Below the pieces are notes generated by a model. The model did not search any database. It saw only the letters and a program-made list of their open reading frames with translations, and was not told the DNA's origin. From positions 39,436 to 103,435 of the IMG/VR virus record IMGVR_UViG_3300044568_005111: a DNA stretch of 64,000 bases; one strand, given 5' to 3'. How positions within the stretch are numbered: position 1 is the stretch's first letter; every line of letters starts with the position of its first letter. Both the position numbers and the translations under genes were made by a program. This document shows positions 43,862 through 51,453 of this stretch, piece by piece. This DNA is from a virus.

Positions 43862-45037
43862 ATGAGAGAAGTATCAAATCAACAGTTCGACCTAATTCGA
43901 GAAACAATGACCGCTAACGAGCATGCTACAAAGCAGGTTCCAATCACGGCAATCAAACTTACCGAGCACTCGTTTGCTAGAAATCAAATCGAGATCGGTG
44001 GTCAACCAGTAAAGGTATCCAATGGATTCTTCTTACGAATGGCAAGTATGCTAAAGATGAATGCATCCTTGACCCGAGAGTTTATCAAGAACGACAATTC
44101 AAAAGTTGCTGCGGCAATGATGAATGCTCTAAACGAGTATCGCCGTTCACAAGGAGGTAAGGACGTCCTAGTCATCGCCAACCCTGAGACCAGAGAGGTG
44201 ATTGATATCTGTGACCCTAAACGTTACAGACGCTTGACTAACGAGTCCTTATTCGACATGACCTCAAAAATCATGAATGAACACCCGTCCCTAATTATAG
44301 AGACAGTAGACCACAGTCCAAGTGGAGGTAATACTTCTATCAACTTCTTGAATTCAGAGGAGGTAGGATTTCCAGGAGCAGGCAATGACGAGTTCTTTAA
44401 GTTCGGCTTCTCCATCACACAGACTTCTAAAGACACTATCGTCGAGACCTACAATACTCGATTGGTATGTTCCAATGGAATGCGTGTAAGCTTTGGAAGT
44501 GGTTCAATCGGTGGTAATCGTGACATACACTTCGAGGAGAGATTTAAACTAGGAGGAACGGAAGCTGATGATATTAGAACCTTCCTTAACCGAGTGGATG
44601 CCATGAAGAAGGCTGGCTTTGTACCTGGAGGATTCCAACACGCTATCCAATCTGCAGTCGGCACTAAGGCAAGTCTAGCCGAGGTCGAGAACGCAATGAT
44701 GTTGGCTCAACGTAAAGTTAGAGAGGACGATCCTCAATTCAAGAAAGGATTTATTGATGCAATCGAACGTAACTACTTCGGCGGTCACCAAGATACCTTA
44801 GCACGTATTATGCAAAAGGGACAAGACCCATACAAATTGAACGACAAGCAGAAAGGATTTATCAAGACAGGCATGTCAGTATGGGACGTAATCAACTCGC
44901 TTACCTACTTAGGTTCAAATAACTCAGGCATTGAGTTGGCTGACAAGTACGAGTTGAAAGCACAGGCAGGAGACTTATTCGCCAAAGGATCGAACTCAGG
45001 TTTTGACCTACAATTCGCTCAGTACGCGCAATTATAA
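43862..45037 (+). CDS. DUF932-like phage protein (391 aa)
   Basis: RLVCSNGMRVSFG followed by a C-terminal SVWDVINSLTYLGS is the signature of the DUF932 family of phage and plasmid proteins, whose function is unknown. It has an N-terminal helical segment, a beta-rich core and a C-terminal helical region. It is highly expressed in some phages; here it has its own promoter and a strong terminator. It lies next to a replication-type ATPase, so a link to DNA metabolism is plausible. Confidence 0.8.
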   Translation: MREVSNQQFDLIRETMTANEHATKQVPITAIKLTEHSFARNQIEIGGQPVKVSNGFFLRMASMLKMNASLTREFIKNDNSKVAAAMMNALNEYRRSQGGKDVLVIANPETREVIDICDPKRYRRLTNESLFDMTSKIMNEHPSLIIETVDHSPSGGNTSINFLNSEEVGFPGAGNDEFFKFGFSITQTSKDTIVETYNTRLVCSNGMRVSFGSGSIGGNRDIHFEERFKLGGTEADDIRTFLNRVDAMKKAGFVPGGFQHAIQSAVGTKASLAEVENAMMLAQRKVREDDPQFKKGFIDAIERNYFGGHQDTLARIMQKGQDPYKLNDKQKGFIKTGMSVWDVINSLTYLGSNNSGIELADKYELKAQAGDLFAKGSNSGFDLQFAQYAQL

Positions 45038-45054
45038 GTTGGTTTGACGACGGG

Positions 45055-45080
45055 AAAGGGAGCTTCGGCTCCCTTTTTTT
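45055..45080 (+). terminator. Strong intrinsic terminator
   Basis: AAAGGGAGC-TTCG-GCTCCCTTT then T-run, with a stable TTCG loop. Confidence 0.9.
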
Positions 45081-45094
45081 GTGCCTAATATTTT

Positions 45095-45104
45095 ACTCCG
45101 TAGT
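45095..45104 (+). repeat. ACTCCGTAGT 10-mer (copy 10)
   Basis: Intergenic. Confidence 0.85.
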
Positions 45105-45345
45105 CCGGGTCTCTGCTATCGCGCGTCGTAACACGCCCGCCCGTACACGGGAGCAGGCCCGGGTCTCTGGTTTTCCCTGCCCGCCGGGGCTCATGACAGC
45201 CTAGTCTACCATGGAGCTCGAGGCCCAATCTAAGGAGGCACAGTTTCCCTTGGCGAGGCTTTGTCACATGACCGGTAAGTTTCTATATAGACGAGAAGAG
45301 GGTCCCTTAGAGAGAGCCTGTTAGACTGATGTCATGAAGTAACTA

Positions 45346-45720
45346 TTAGAAGCCTTTGAATAGACGGTGATGTATGAGTCTATCCATACCTCCTTCACGT
45401 AGAGACTGGAGATCCTGTAAATTAATTAGGATTACCTGGGCAGGAGAGCTACCACCGCCATCGTCAGTATCGTCCATGATCCAGACAGCATTTACCCCAG
45501 GCAGGAGCTCATGCACGCTACTCTCTACCTCGCCACTCTTAGTCAGCGGTAAGATATTATTAAAGGTAGTAAGCATCCCATCAAGCTCGGCCCAGATAGG
45601 ATCCTTCTCGGTGACGGTCACGATTGGAGACTCTATCCGCTTTAAGATCGCGGCACGTTGCCAGTCATAGAGTATCTCGTCTATCTCTTCGGGCAGGTTA
45701 GGTATAGTATAGTGCTTCAT
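45346..45720 (-). CDS. Hypothetical protein (124 aa)
   Basis: MKHYTIPNLPEEIDEILYDW; a helical start, then NAVWIMDDTDDGGGSSPAQV and RLIHHRLFKGF. No family recognised. It ends a three-gene minus-strand operon with the two DUF1566-like genes (3-nt gaps), and all three end in an F-K-(D/G/N)-F-like tail. Confidence 0.67.
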   Translation of the reverse strand: MKHYTIPNLPEEIDEILYDWQRAAILKRIESPIVTVTEKDPIWAELDGMLTTFNNILPLTKSGEVESSVHELLPGVNAVWIMDDTDDGGGSSPAQVILINLQDLQSLREGGMDRLIHHRLFKGF

Positions 45721-45723
45721 AAG

Positions 45724-46083
45724 TTAAAAATCTTTAAATAGGTAGGTTATCGCCGAATTCCCATTAAAGTCCCGAACAGCAAGTAAATAGCGTGGGGTCG
45801 TCTTAACGTAGGCGGGGATATACGTTTCGCCGAAATTGAAGCAGTACATATTGTTGAGGTCATATTCAGTACTACTCCAATAGGATGCAAGTTGCCATTT
45901 GCTGGCTCTAACATTAGGAATCTTTGAGACATTCGGCAGGAGGATCCTTTTAAATTCATCAAGTGTCGGTGCCCTCCAATTTGGACCTAGTGCAGCCATA
46001 GCATCTAGCGCTTCTCCCCAAGTCATCTTGCCAAAATCCTCTGGCCAAACCTGTAAATCCTCTATTATTATCACGTCTTCCAT
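45724..46083 (-). CDS. DUF1566-like (C-type-lectin-related) protein (119 aa)
   Basis: MTWGEALDAMAALGPNWRAP then TLDEFKRI and ASYWSSTEYD, and later VRDF, match the DUF1566/Lcl domain (W-R-L/A-P-T..EF...YWSSTE...R.VR), a C-type-lectin-like fold often seen on bacterial surfaces and in phage tails. Sister of the gene at 46087. It lacks a signal peptide and a targeting motif. Confidence 0.72.
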   Translation of the reverse strand: MEDVIIIEDLQVWPEDFGKMTWGEALDAMAALGPNWRAPTLDEFKRILLPNVSKIPNVRASKWQLASYWSSTEYDLNNMYCFNFGETYIPAYVKTTPRYLLAVRDFNGNSAITYLFKDF

Positions 46084-46086
46084 AAG

Positions 46087-46437
46087 TTAAAAGTTTTTTA
46101 GTAATAAGCCAATCGCAATCTCTCCAGTAATGTCCCGAACCGCACGCACATAAGATGTGGTGAGCTTAAAGTAGTCGTGAGCATTCCCATTGTAGACGTT
46201 GAAGAACCACGCGATGTTGGCGTCACGCTCTGTACTACTCCAATAGTAGGCGAAGGATATAGTTTTTCCAAACAGTTTCTCCCTATTTGGATAGAGTACC
46301 TCCCTAAATTCTTCAATGGTCGGCAGGCGCCAACCTGGACCTAGCTTAGCTACTTCAGCTGTAGCTTCGTCCCAAGTCATCTTACCAAGATCCTCGGGCC
46401 AAATTTCTAACTCCTCTATTATTAGCGCGTCTCTCAT
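46087..46437 (-). CDS. DUF1566-like (C-type-lectin-related) protein (116 aa)
   Basis: MTWDEATAEVAKLGPGWRLP then TIEEFREVL and AYYWSSTERD, then YVRAVRDI. A tandem paralogue of the gene at 45724 (3-nt gap), diverging most in the loop between YWSSTE and VR. That region is hypervariable in DGR-targeted lectin-fold proteins, but no reverse transcriptase or template repeat is present here. Confidence 0.74.
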   Translation of the reverse strand: MRDALIIEELEIWPEDLGKMTWDEATAEVAKLGPGWRLPTIEEFREVLYPNREKLFGKTISFAYYWSSTERDANIAWFFNVYNGNAHDYFKLTTSYVRAVRDITGEIAIGLLLKNF

Positions 46438-46448
46438 AAAGATATTTA

Positions 46449-47234
46449 TTACATTAAGTCGGAAAGATTCTCCTTGCTAGGAGTCTCTGGCTTGTCCTCC
46501 CAATTAGGTGTGATCTTGCCGGGGTGCTCGCGTCTCTGCTTTTTCCTTGGCACAGGTAAGACATCCCCGTCTAGCTTGTCTAACCTGTCTACCCCTGCTT
46601 TAAGTAGGAGATTCGTGAGATCCTTCTCCTGTTCTAACCTATACTCTGGCACCGTGATGGCCGAGTTGATTACCACCACCTCTACCCCATAATATCGGAA
46701 CCAGGCCGGAAAGATCTCCCAGCCTACTCGAGCCAGTCTGTCCGGCGTCTCTACTATAATCACCGACACCTTCTTTTTAATTACATCTTGGATTAGCTCA
46801 TGCAGACCGGGTCTCCAGTCCAGAGAGAAGTCAGTAGCCGGGCACCAGTCGTCGTAGAGCTTTTCCAGAGAGATACCCCGCTGTGCTGACCAGTTTCGGA
46901 CTAGTTGTTGTTGTCTCTGCATGAGGGCTCGGTCGGACTCCGTAGTCCCGGCTACCCTACAATAGGCTACAGCCCAGTTATCTCGCACAAGTCTCTTGCC
47001 GAGTAGAGCATAGATGTCGTCGTCCCAGTACATCTTACGACCTTTGGCGTCTTCGCTATACCTGATCCTACCTTTCTTGGTCCATGACTTTAGGGTGTTA
47101 TAGCTACAGCTGAGTACCTCCATTGCTTCCTTTGCCCACATACTTCGTTTCTTTCGTTTATTTATCCCTCTAGAAGCTATCAGATTTAGGGCTAGTTGCA
47201 AGTAGATACCTTCTCGCATCGGATTGATAGCCAA
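46449..47234 (-). CDS. IS607-type serine recombinase with missing catalytic serine
   Basis: 261 residues. An N-terminal MerR-like helix-turn-helix (MWAKEAMEVLSCSYNTLKSW, RIRYSEDAKGRKMYWDDDIY) is followed by a resolvase domain: WAVAYCRVAGTTESDRALMQRQ, then VSVIIVETPDRLARVGWE with its conserved arginines. The motif normally reads YxRVS with the catalytic Ser; here it is Tyr91-Cys-Arg93-Val-Ala95. No TnpB partner or element ends are visible, so it is probably not transposing; it may be a domesticated DNA-binding protein. A 10-mer lies exactly over these codons. Confidence 0.8.
   Translation of the reverse strand: MAINPMREGIYLQLALNLIASRGINKRKKRSMWAKEAMEVLSCSYNTLKSWTKKGRIRYSEDAKGRKMYWDDDIYALLGKRLVRDNWAVAYCRVAGTTESDRALMQRQQQLVRNWSAQRGISLEKLYDDWCPATDFSLDWRPGLHELIQDVIKKKVSVIIVETPDRLARVGWEIFPAWFRYYGVEVVVINSAITVPEYRLEQEKDLTNLLLKAGVDRLDKLDGDVLPVPRKKQRREHPGKITPNWEDKPETPSKENLSDLM
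46937..46946 (+). repeat. ACTCCGTAGT 10-mer (copy 11, inside the recombinase gene)
   Basis: On the strand opposite the gene; encodes part of G-T-T-E-S just after the catalytic position. Confidence 0.85.
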
Positions 47235-47264
47235 GGTTGATAGCTTGGGGGTTTCCCGTTCGGG

Positions 47265-47274
47265 ACTCCGTAGT
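47265..47274 (+). repeat. ACTCCGTAGT 10-mer (copy 12)
   Basis: Intergenic. Confidence 0.85.
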
Positions 47275-47503
47275 AAACGTAGGTTGCCCTTGCGGCATTA
47301 CGGCTCACTAAAGGGATATCGGGGTGCAGTAGACTGTCACCCGTGGTCGGGGTCATTGGGCTAGGTCTGCTGGTATGTTTGGGGTCTCTGCTATCTATAG
47401 GATCTCTGTTCCTGGGTCTTGATAGGTAGTGTCCACTCTCTAGAGACTCCTATTCTTTTTCTCCCTATTCTGGTTTCTAGGTATTATAGTCACATAGTGC
47501 TGG

Positions 47504-47513
47504 ACTCCGTAGT
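47504..47513 (+). repeat. ACTCCGTAGT 10-mer (copy 13)
   Basis: 9 nt before the late promoter. Confidence 0.85.
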
Positions 47514-47522
47514 GACTAGTAA

Positions 47523-47533
47523 GATAAATAAAA
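47523..47533 (+). promoter_or_regulatory. Late promoter motif
   Basis: GATAAATAAAA, 4 nt before the ATG. Confidence 0.62.
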
Positions 47534-47537
47534 GAGT

Positions 47538-48083
47538 ATGAAGTATATTAAGTTATTTGAGACCTATCAATGGTTAAATAAGGAGAGCTCTGACTCTGAC
47601 GAGAGGGATTTTATCACTACTGTAGAGTCTCTGTTAGACTGGGCAGGTGGTCCTGAATGGAGCAGTGATTGGACCTGGCTCGAGGATATTTTGATGGTAG
47701 ATGACGAACCCTTGGAGGAGGGCGAGGCGATTGGTTACCATGAGTTGCTTAAAAGAGGTAGGGATCAGGAGATAGAGGTTTATTCTCAGCAGGTCGAAGG
47801 TCAGGTAGATAGCAGTTGGACTCTCGATGGGGTAAGCTTTACTCTTATCTCATGGGACTGGCCTTTTACTAGTGACCTAGGTGACCTAACAGATATTGAG
47901 AAAAGGGTAGTGGATCGATTAGTTAAGGAGTTGACTGGGGATCGCGTCATGGACTTGGCGAATCTAGTTGATATTATTGAATACGTCCAGTTGGTGATTA
48001 GAGAGAAGGGCGAGGATCCCGATAAGGTGAACTCAACGGGCTTTAAGAACTGGTATCTCTTACAGAGATCGGGTGCTAACTGA
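47538..48083 (+). CDS. Capsid-targeted-like late protein (181 aa)
   Basis: MKYIKLFETYQWLNKESSDS is a variant of the targeting motif (F..Y..LNKES). The body is acidic and helical, Trp-rich near residue 33-56 (DWAGGPEWSSDWTWLED). No recognised family. It has its own late promoter immediately upstream, with almost no leader. Confidence 0.68.
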   Translation: MKYIKLFETYQWLNKESSDSDERDFITTVESLLDWAGGPEWSSDWTWLEDILMVDDEPLEEGEAIGYHELLKRGRDQEIEVYSQQVEGQVDSSWTLDGVSFTLISWDWPFTSDLGDLTDIEKRVVDRLVKELTGDRVMDLANLVDIIEYVQLVIREKGEDPDKVNSTGFKNWYLLQRSGAN

Positions 48084-48095
48084 CCCTAGAGCCGG

Positions 48096-48105
48096 ACTCC
48101 GTAGT
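48096..48105 (+). repeat. ACTCCGTAGT 10-mer (copy 14)
   Basis: Overlaps the late promoter of the next gene at its edge. Confidence 0.85.
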
Positions 48106-48120
48106 AATAAATAACTAAAA
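48106..48120 (+). promoter_or_regulatory. Late promoter motif
   Basis: AATAAATAACTAAAA before the 166-aa gene. Confidence 0.6.
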
Positions 48121-48133
48121 GGTAGAAGAATAT

Positions 48134-48634
48134 ATGTTAAAGTCATTCTATGATTTTGTTAATGAGTCTCACTCTGATCAAGGGTTAGAGGATGCACGAC
48201 ACCTAATGGAACTGGGTATGATCTCAGCCGGTGATTACTATCGAAAGCTGATTGAGCTTCGTACTGACGATATTAAGAGGTATGCAACTGCAGAATTTAT
48301 AGTCACCTTTACTACTGGTTGGTTGGCTCAAAATGGATCGCGAGAGACTCAAGATTGGATCCTAAGGGAGATACCTAGGGTATTACCCGACGGTTTTCTA
48401 CTCGATCCAGAATCGGTTGGTCTTGACTCTTGGGAAAGGGCTGACTATGAGGACGATTTGAGAGACGGCTTTGATCCAGAGGAGATATATGGAACCTTTG
48501 AAGTTGGGTATCCTGTTTTTGGGGATGAGGATCTTGATGCTAGAGTTGAGGAGAAACTCGATCAGCTCTATCTAGAGATTCATCAAATGGAGGACATGTT
48601 TACTGAAGTCGGCATGGATTCTAATTATAAATAA
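48134..48634 (+). CDS. Capsid-targeted protein with LGMI module (166 aa)
   Basis: MLKSFYDFVNE|SHS is a canonical targeting motif, almost the same as that of the CHAP protein at 18913. It is followed by LEDARHLMELGMISAGDYYR, the shared module, and an acidic alpha/beta domain. No enzymatic motif. Convergent with the next minus-strand gene. Confidence 0.78.
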   Translation: MLKSFYDFVNESHSDQGLEDARHLMELGMISAGDYYRKLIELRTDDIKRYATAEFIVTFTTGWLAQNGSRETQDWILREIPRVLPDGFLLDPESVGLDSWERADYEDDLRDGFDPEEIYGTFEVGYPVFGDEDLDARVEEKLDQLYLEIHQMEDMFTEVGMDSNYK

Positions 48635-48654
48635 CTGGAATAGAGAGTTTAGGC

Positions 48655-49242
48655 TTAGTCGTGACTCCAGTCGCTAGTGTCTTCAATAGTGTCATCATCC
48701 ACTTCCTCATTGAACCCATCAATGATCTCAAGGATATCCTCTACCTTAAGTATTGATATTGGACCGTTATATGACCAGGTAGCATCATACGAGTTTTCAT
48801 CATCTTCGTCTTCATCATCTTCGTCTTCATACCCTTCTTCAAAGTCCCGGTTAGCATAGAGTGCTCTTAGCTCAAGAGAGGAGTCTCCGCCGAGGTAGAC
48901 TACCACGGTTACCGGGTCGTCATACTGCCGCTCATACTCATAATTATTATAGTGGTTCTGTGCCATGTTTACCAGGTCTGAACTAAGTGTAAACTCAATC
49001 GTGTTATAGGGAGTTTTGTAAACTACTGGTTTTCCCCAAATATCAGGTTCTGCAAGGTGTCGACTCTCTAGGTCCTGTAGTAGACTATCTACCCATCCAG
49101 TAGGGTCAATCTTCTTAGCTCCTCTTGTAAACTCAAGAGGATCGATTAGTCCCAAGTCAAGCAGATTTTGTAGGTCACCTGGACTCAGCTGACCTGAGGG
49201 CTCTTCATTTTCGTTTATCCATTCCTGAAATCCTTTAATCAT
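48655..49242 (-). CDS. Capsid-targeted protein with LGMI-type module (195 aa)
   Basis: MIKGFQEWINE|NEE (targeting motif), then PGDLQNLLDLGLIDPLEFTR (module). A run of Asp/Glu at about 137-149 (EDEDDEDEDDENS) and an acidic C-terminus make it one of the most acidic proteins here. No family. Late promoter at 49254. Confidence 0.78.
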   Translation of the reverse strand: MIKGFQEWINENEEPSGQLSPGDLQNLLDLGLIDPLEFTRGAKKIDPTGWVDSLLQDLESRHLAEPDIWGKPVVYKTPYNTIEFTLSSDLVNMAQNHYNNYEYERQYDDPVTVVVYLGGDSSLELRALYANRDFEEGYEDEDDEDEDDENSYDATWSYNGPISILKVEDILEIIDGFNEEVDDDTIEDTSDWSHD

Positions 49243-49253
49243 GACGGGTCTCT

Positions 49254-49271
49254 ATTTTTTTTTTATTTATC
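49254..49271 (-). promoter_or_regulatory. Late promoter motif
   Basis: GATAAATAAAAAAAAAAT on the minus strand. Confidence 0.58.
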
Positions 49272-49511
49272 AACCAGATTGGACCCAGAGTCGGACTCCG
49301 TAGTCCCAGTAGTGGTGTCATGGAAGATCTGACCTAGGTGAAACATGTTTCGTAGGGCAAGTATCCGCTCTTCTCGGGTCTCTACTGTACTCTCTAAGCG
49401 GGTAGCAAGCTCTTCGACTATCATAAGTTCTAGATTAGGCGAGCTGAATCCTTCCATTCGGTGCACGCTCTTTACCAATTCTTCTCCTAGACTCTCCAAG
49501 TTATTTTTCAT
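49263..49511 (-). CDS. Small protein with LGMI-like module (82 aa)
   Basis: MKNNLESLGEELVKSVHRME; helical, with ILALRNMFHLGQIFHD like the shared module. The start chosen overlaps the stop of the upstream gene; a longer start is possible. Its 3' end contains a 10-mer (49295), read as T-T-E-S. No targeting motif. Confidence 0.6.
   Translation of the reverse strand: MKNNLESLGEELVKSVHRMEGFSSPNLELMIVEELATRLESTVETREERILALRNMFHLGQIFHDTTTGTTESDSGSNLVDK
49295..49304 (+). repeat. ACTCCGTAGT 10-mer (copy 15, within a gene)
   Basis: Rightmost copy seen. Confidence 0.85.
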
Positions 49512-50265
49512 GCTCCTTCTTTTTAACCTGTTCAAACCAATCTTTAGGATTTTTATATCCTTGTTCTTTGGATATAAATGCAGTTTCTAAATACTGCTCA
49601 ATGATAGATGGTATTTGTTCCTGTTGCCATTGAGCACCTGCAATCCAGTTATCTGTTTTACAGATGTTCGGGTCTGCAAGATTGGCTGCAACCTCTTCAA
49701 TCGTTTCTTGTTTAGGTTTACATTCCTCACAGTACAGGTCTTCGGTTAGTCCTTCTGAAATGATTACATAACATTTTCCACAAAGTGTTGCTCCTCTACC
49801 ATTATTAAATTTATGTATGGGTTTAGGTTCTTCTTGTGGAATAATTATTTTGTAATCAAAAAATCCTTTAGGATAATCATCTATAAATTCTACAACATGA
49901 TGTCTTTCTTTAAAAACCTCAACTTCTTCACAACTTGGATTATTCACAAACCATTCTAAAAACTCATCATCAATAGCTTGTACACCATCTTTGATAAGGT
50001 CTTGGTCAGTTGTTAGGATAATTACATTTTGCTTTTCTCCGTATTGAGCACCACTAGAGTTCCTTGGTTTATTTAAGTACTTATCTAAATACCATTGGTC
50101 AACTCCTTCTTTAATTTCTTCTAAATTAGTGATGTAGATGTTTTGATTTATATTAAACCCATTTTTTTGTTGTGTAAATTCTATACTTGTAAATGATAAT
50201 TCTTCACTTATATTTCTATACAATATACTTGGTTTGTCTGTTGGTAAAATGTGAATGTTTTTCAT
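49501..50265 (-). CDS. Hypothetical protein with CxxC and shared C-terminal module (254 aa)
   Basis: MKNIHILPTDKPSILYRNIS is typical of small-domain proteins common in Flavobacteria and their phages. It has two CxxC pairs (LCGKC, YCEEC; about 160-182), then AANLADPNICKTDNWIAGAQ, shared with the protein at 52970. The coding sequence is clearly more AT-rich than its neighbours, suggesting recent transfer. Function unknown. Confidence 0.72.
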   Translation of the reverse strand: MKNIHILPTDKPSILYRNISEELSFTSIEFTQQKNGFNINQNIYITNLEEIKEGVDQWYLDKYLNKPRNSSGAQYGEKQNVIILTTDQDLIKDGVQAIDDEFLEWFVNNPSCEEVEVFKERHHVVEFIDDYPKGFFDYKIIIPQEEPKPIHKFNNGRGATLCGKCYVIISEGLTEDLYCEECKPKQETIEEVAANLADPNICKTDNWIAGAQWQQEQIPSIIEQYLETAFISKEQGYKNPKDWFEQVKKKEHEK

Positions 50266-50285
50266 AATATTAGTTTTTGCTTGAA

Positions 50286-50297
50286 TTATTATACTAA
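50286..50297 (-). promoter_or_regulatory. Class (iii) promoter motif
   Basis: TTAGTATAATAA on the minus strand before the 254-aa gene. Confidence 0.5.
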
Positions 50298-50319
50298 AGT
50301 GATACTATATTTTAAAAAT

Positions 50320-50595
50320 CTACTTGATCCTAATCTCTTCGATTGAGCACTGACCAAACTCTTCTAGGTTGCTGTGTGCTGACCACGTATTCAGTGACAG
50401 ATTGTATGTTGGAGAATCCTCGTCATCTGTGTCACTAAATGCTTTGGCAACATGGTCGCTCATGGCTCCAAGAACTCGATTTGCCTTTTTGGCATACTGG
50501 TTAGCGTCTTCCCTTTTATAGAAAGCCTTTAGGTTTCGGGTGTAGTGTGAGTCCCAGCTCGAAAAACTGGCCGTGACTAAAAATATCTTTTCCAT
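50320..50595 (-). CDS. Small protein (91 aa), related to the protein at 31559
   Basis: MEKIFLVTASFSSWDSHYTR; helix with YKREDANQYAKKANRVLG and the end CSIEEIRIK. Same plan and same ending as the early protein at 31559, so the two are probably homologous. Function unknown. Confidence 0.66.
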   Translation of the reverse strand: MEKIFLVTASFSSWDSHYTRNLKAFYKREDANQYAKKANRVLGAMSDHVAKAFSDTDDEDSPTYNLSLNTWSAHSNLEEFGQCSIEEIRIK

Positions 50596-50603
50596 ATATA
50601 GAG

Positions 50604-50616
50604 TTATTATACTAAA
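50604..50616 (-). promoter_or_regulatory. Class (iii) promoter motif
   Basis: TTAGTATAATAAC on the minus strand. Confidence 0.5.
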
Positions 50617-50619
50617 AAA

Positions 50620-50634
50620 GATAAATAACTAAAA
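50620..50634 (+). promoter_or_regulatory. Late promoter motif
   Basis: GATAAATAACTAAAA, back to back with a class (iii) motif. Confidence 0.68.
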
Positions 50635-50646
50635 TAACTTCTAAAT

Positions 50647-51453
50647 ATGTCGTTTATCAATTGGGGCTCAGAGAGTCAGGAACAAAAGGAGATCCGCAAG
50701 AGGATAGAGGAACAGATGCTATATGAACAGGCTGTGTATCGTGCATCACTTGCAGCTACGGCAGCCGTTGGAGGCGGGGGCCAAGCTAATAATCTACCTC
50801 TATCTGGTGATCTTACCCTAGTCTTTACTGACTTTGTGACAGTTGATCTCATCCTAGCTGGTGGATTCGATAGTCTCCCTGACTGGAATACTGCACTTGT
50901 AGATTCAGGCACTCCATATACCTCAATTATTGTTGATGAGCCGAATTTTACAGTATACTTAAGTGGCGGCTCAGGTATAACCCTGACTCCGCATGCTTTT
51001 GATGGAGTGGTTGAAGGGTCTACTGGCCTAGGCGATGATCTAGTCTCAATTGTAGATACGGGTAGTATTATTGCAGCTAGCGGTTGGGCTTTTTATTATT
51101 GTGATCTTCTTCAAACGTGTATCCTGCCTGCCGTGACTACTCTTGGTGATAATGATTTTGAGGGTTGTACTCTACTTAATGAGCTTCTCTTGCCTGTAGT
51201 AACTGAGGTTGGATTCCAATGTTTCTATGGTGCATTTAATACTGCCACATCACCAATCACATTTGACCTGCCGTCGTGTACCTCATTTGGCACCCAAGCA
51301 TTTACTTCGTACGACGGTGAATACTATAGTGGAACTACTGAAGTAGACACACCAACAGTATTGACAGCTACCTTTGCTAGTACCGTGATTGCAAACCCTG
51401 ATGTAGTATTATTCCTTGCACAAAATACTGGTGTAGCGGCAGTGTATGTTTAA
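50647..51453 (+). CDS. MSFINWG virion protein with BspA-like leucine-rich repeats (268 aa)
   Basis: The first 45 residues match the MSFINWG family (MSFINWGSESQEQ, a charged helix, Ala/Gly-rich linker). The second half has BspA-type leucine-rich repeats (CILPAVTTLGDNDFEGCTLL, LLLPVVTEVGFQCF), a fold used for surface binding. So a constant virion anchor carries a different exposed domain than its relatives. It overlaps the AlkB-like gene by 8 nt. Confidence 0.78.
   Translation: MSFINWGSESQEQKEIRKRIEEQMLYEQAVYRASLAATAAVGGGGQANNLPLSGDLTLVFTDFVTVDLILAGGFDSLPDWNTALVDSGTPYTSIIVDEPNFTVYLSGGSGITLTPHAFDGVVEGSTGLGDDLVSIVDTGSIIAASGWAFYYCDLLQTCILPAVTTLGDNDFEGCTLLNELLLPVVTEVGFQCFYGAFNTATSPITFDLPSCTSFGTQAFTSYDGEYYSGTTEVDTPTVLTATFASTVIANPDVVLFLAQNTGVAAVYV

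Larger units (their letters stand above)
45038..45345. other. Non-coding gap between convergent genes
   Basis: Holds a strong terminator (45055-45080), a 10-mer (45095), two GGGTCTCTG motifs and short palindromes. No supported gene. Confidence 0.6.
47235..47537. other. Non-coding gap with two 10-mers
   Basis: Divergent region between the recombinase (minus) and the 181-aa gene (plus). Contains 10-mers at 47265 and 47504, GGGTCTCTG motifs and a late promoter at its right end. No supported gene. Confidence 0.6.

Noticed and set aside
45724-46437. Diversity-generating retroelement
   Set aside because: Lectin-fold paralogues are present, but I see no reverse transcriptase and no template repeat in the window.
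46449-47234. A functional IS607 transposon
   Set aside because: The catalytic serine is absent, there is no TnpB, and no element ends are visible.
27122-49304. ACTCCGTAGT as a CRISPR-type repeat
   Set aside because: The copies are 10 nt with irregular spacing of 0.2-2.9 kb, some inside genes, with no cas genes.
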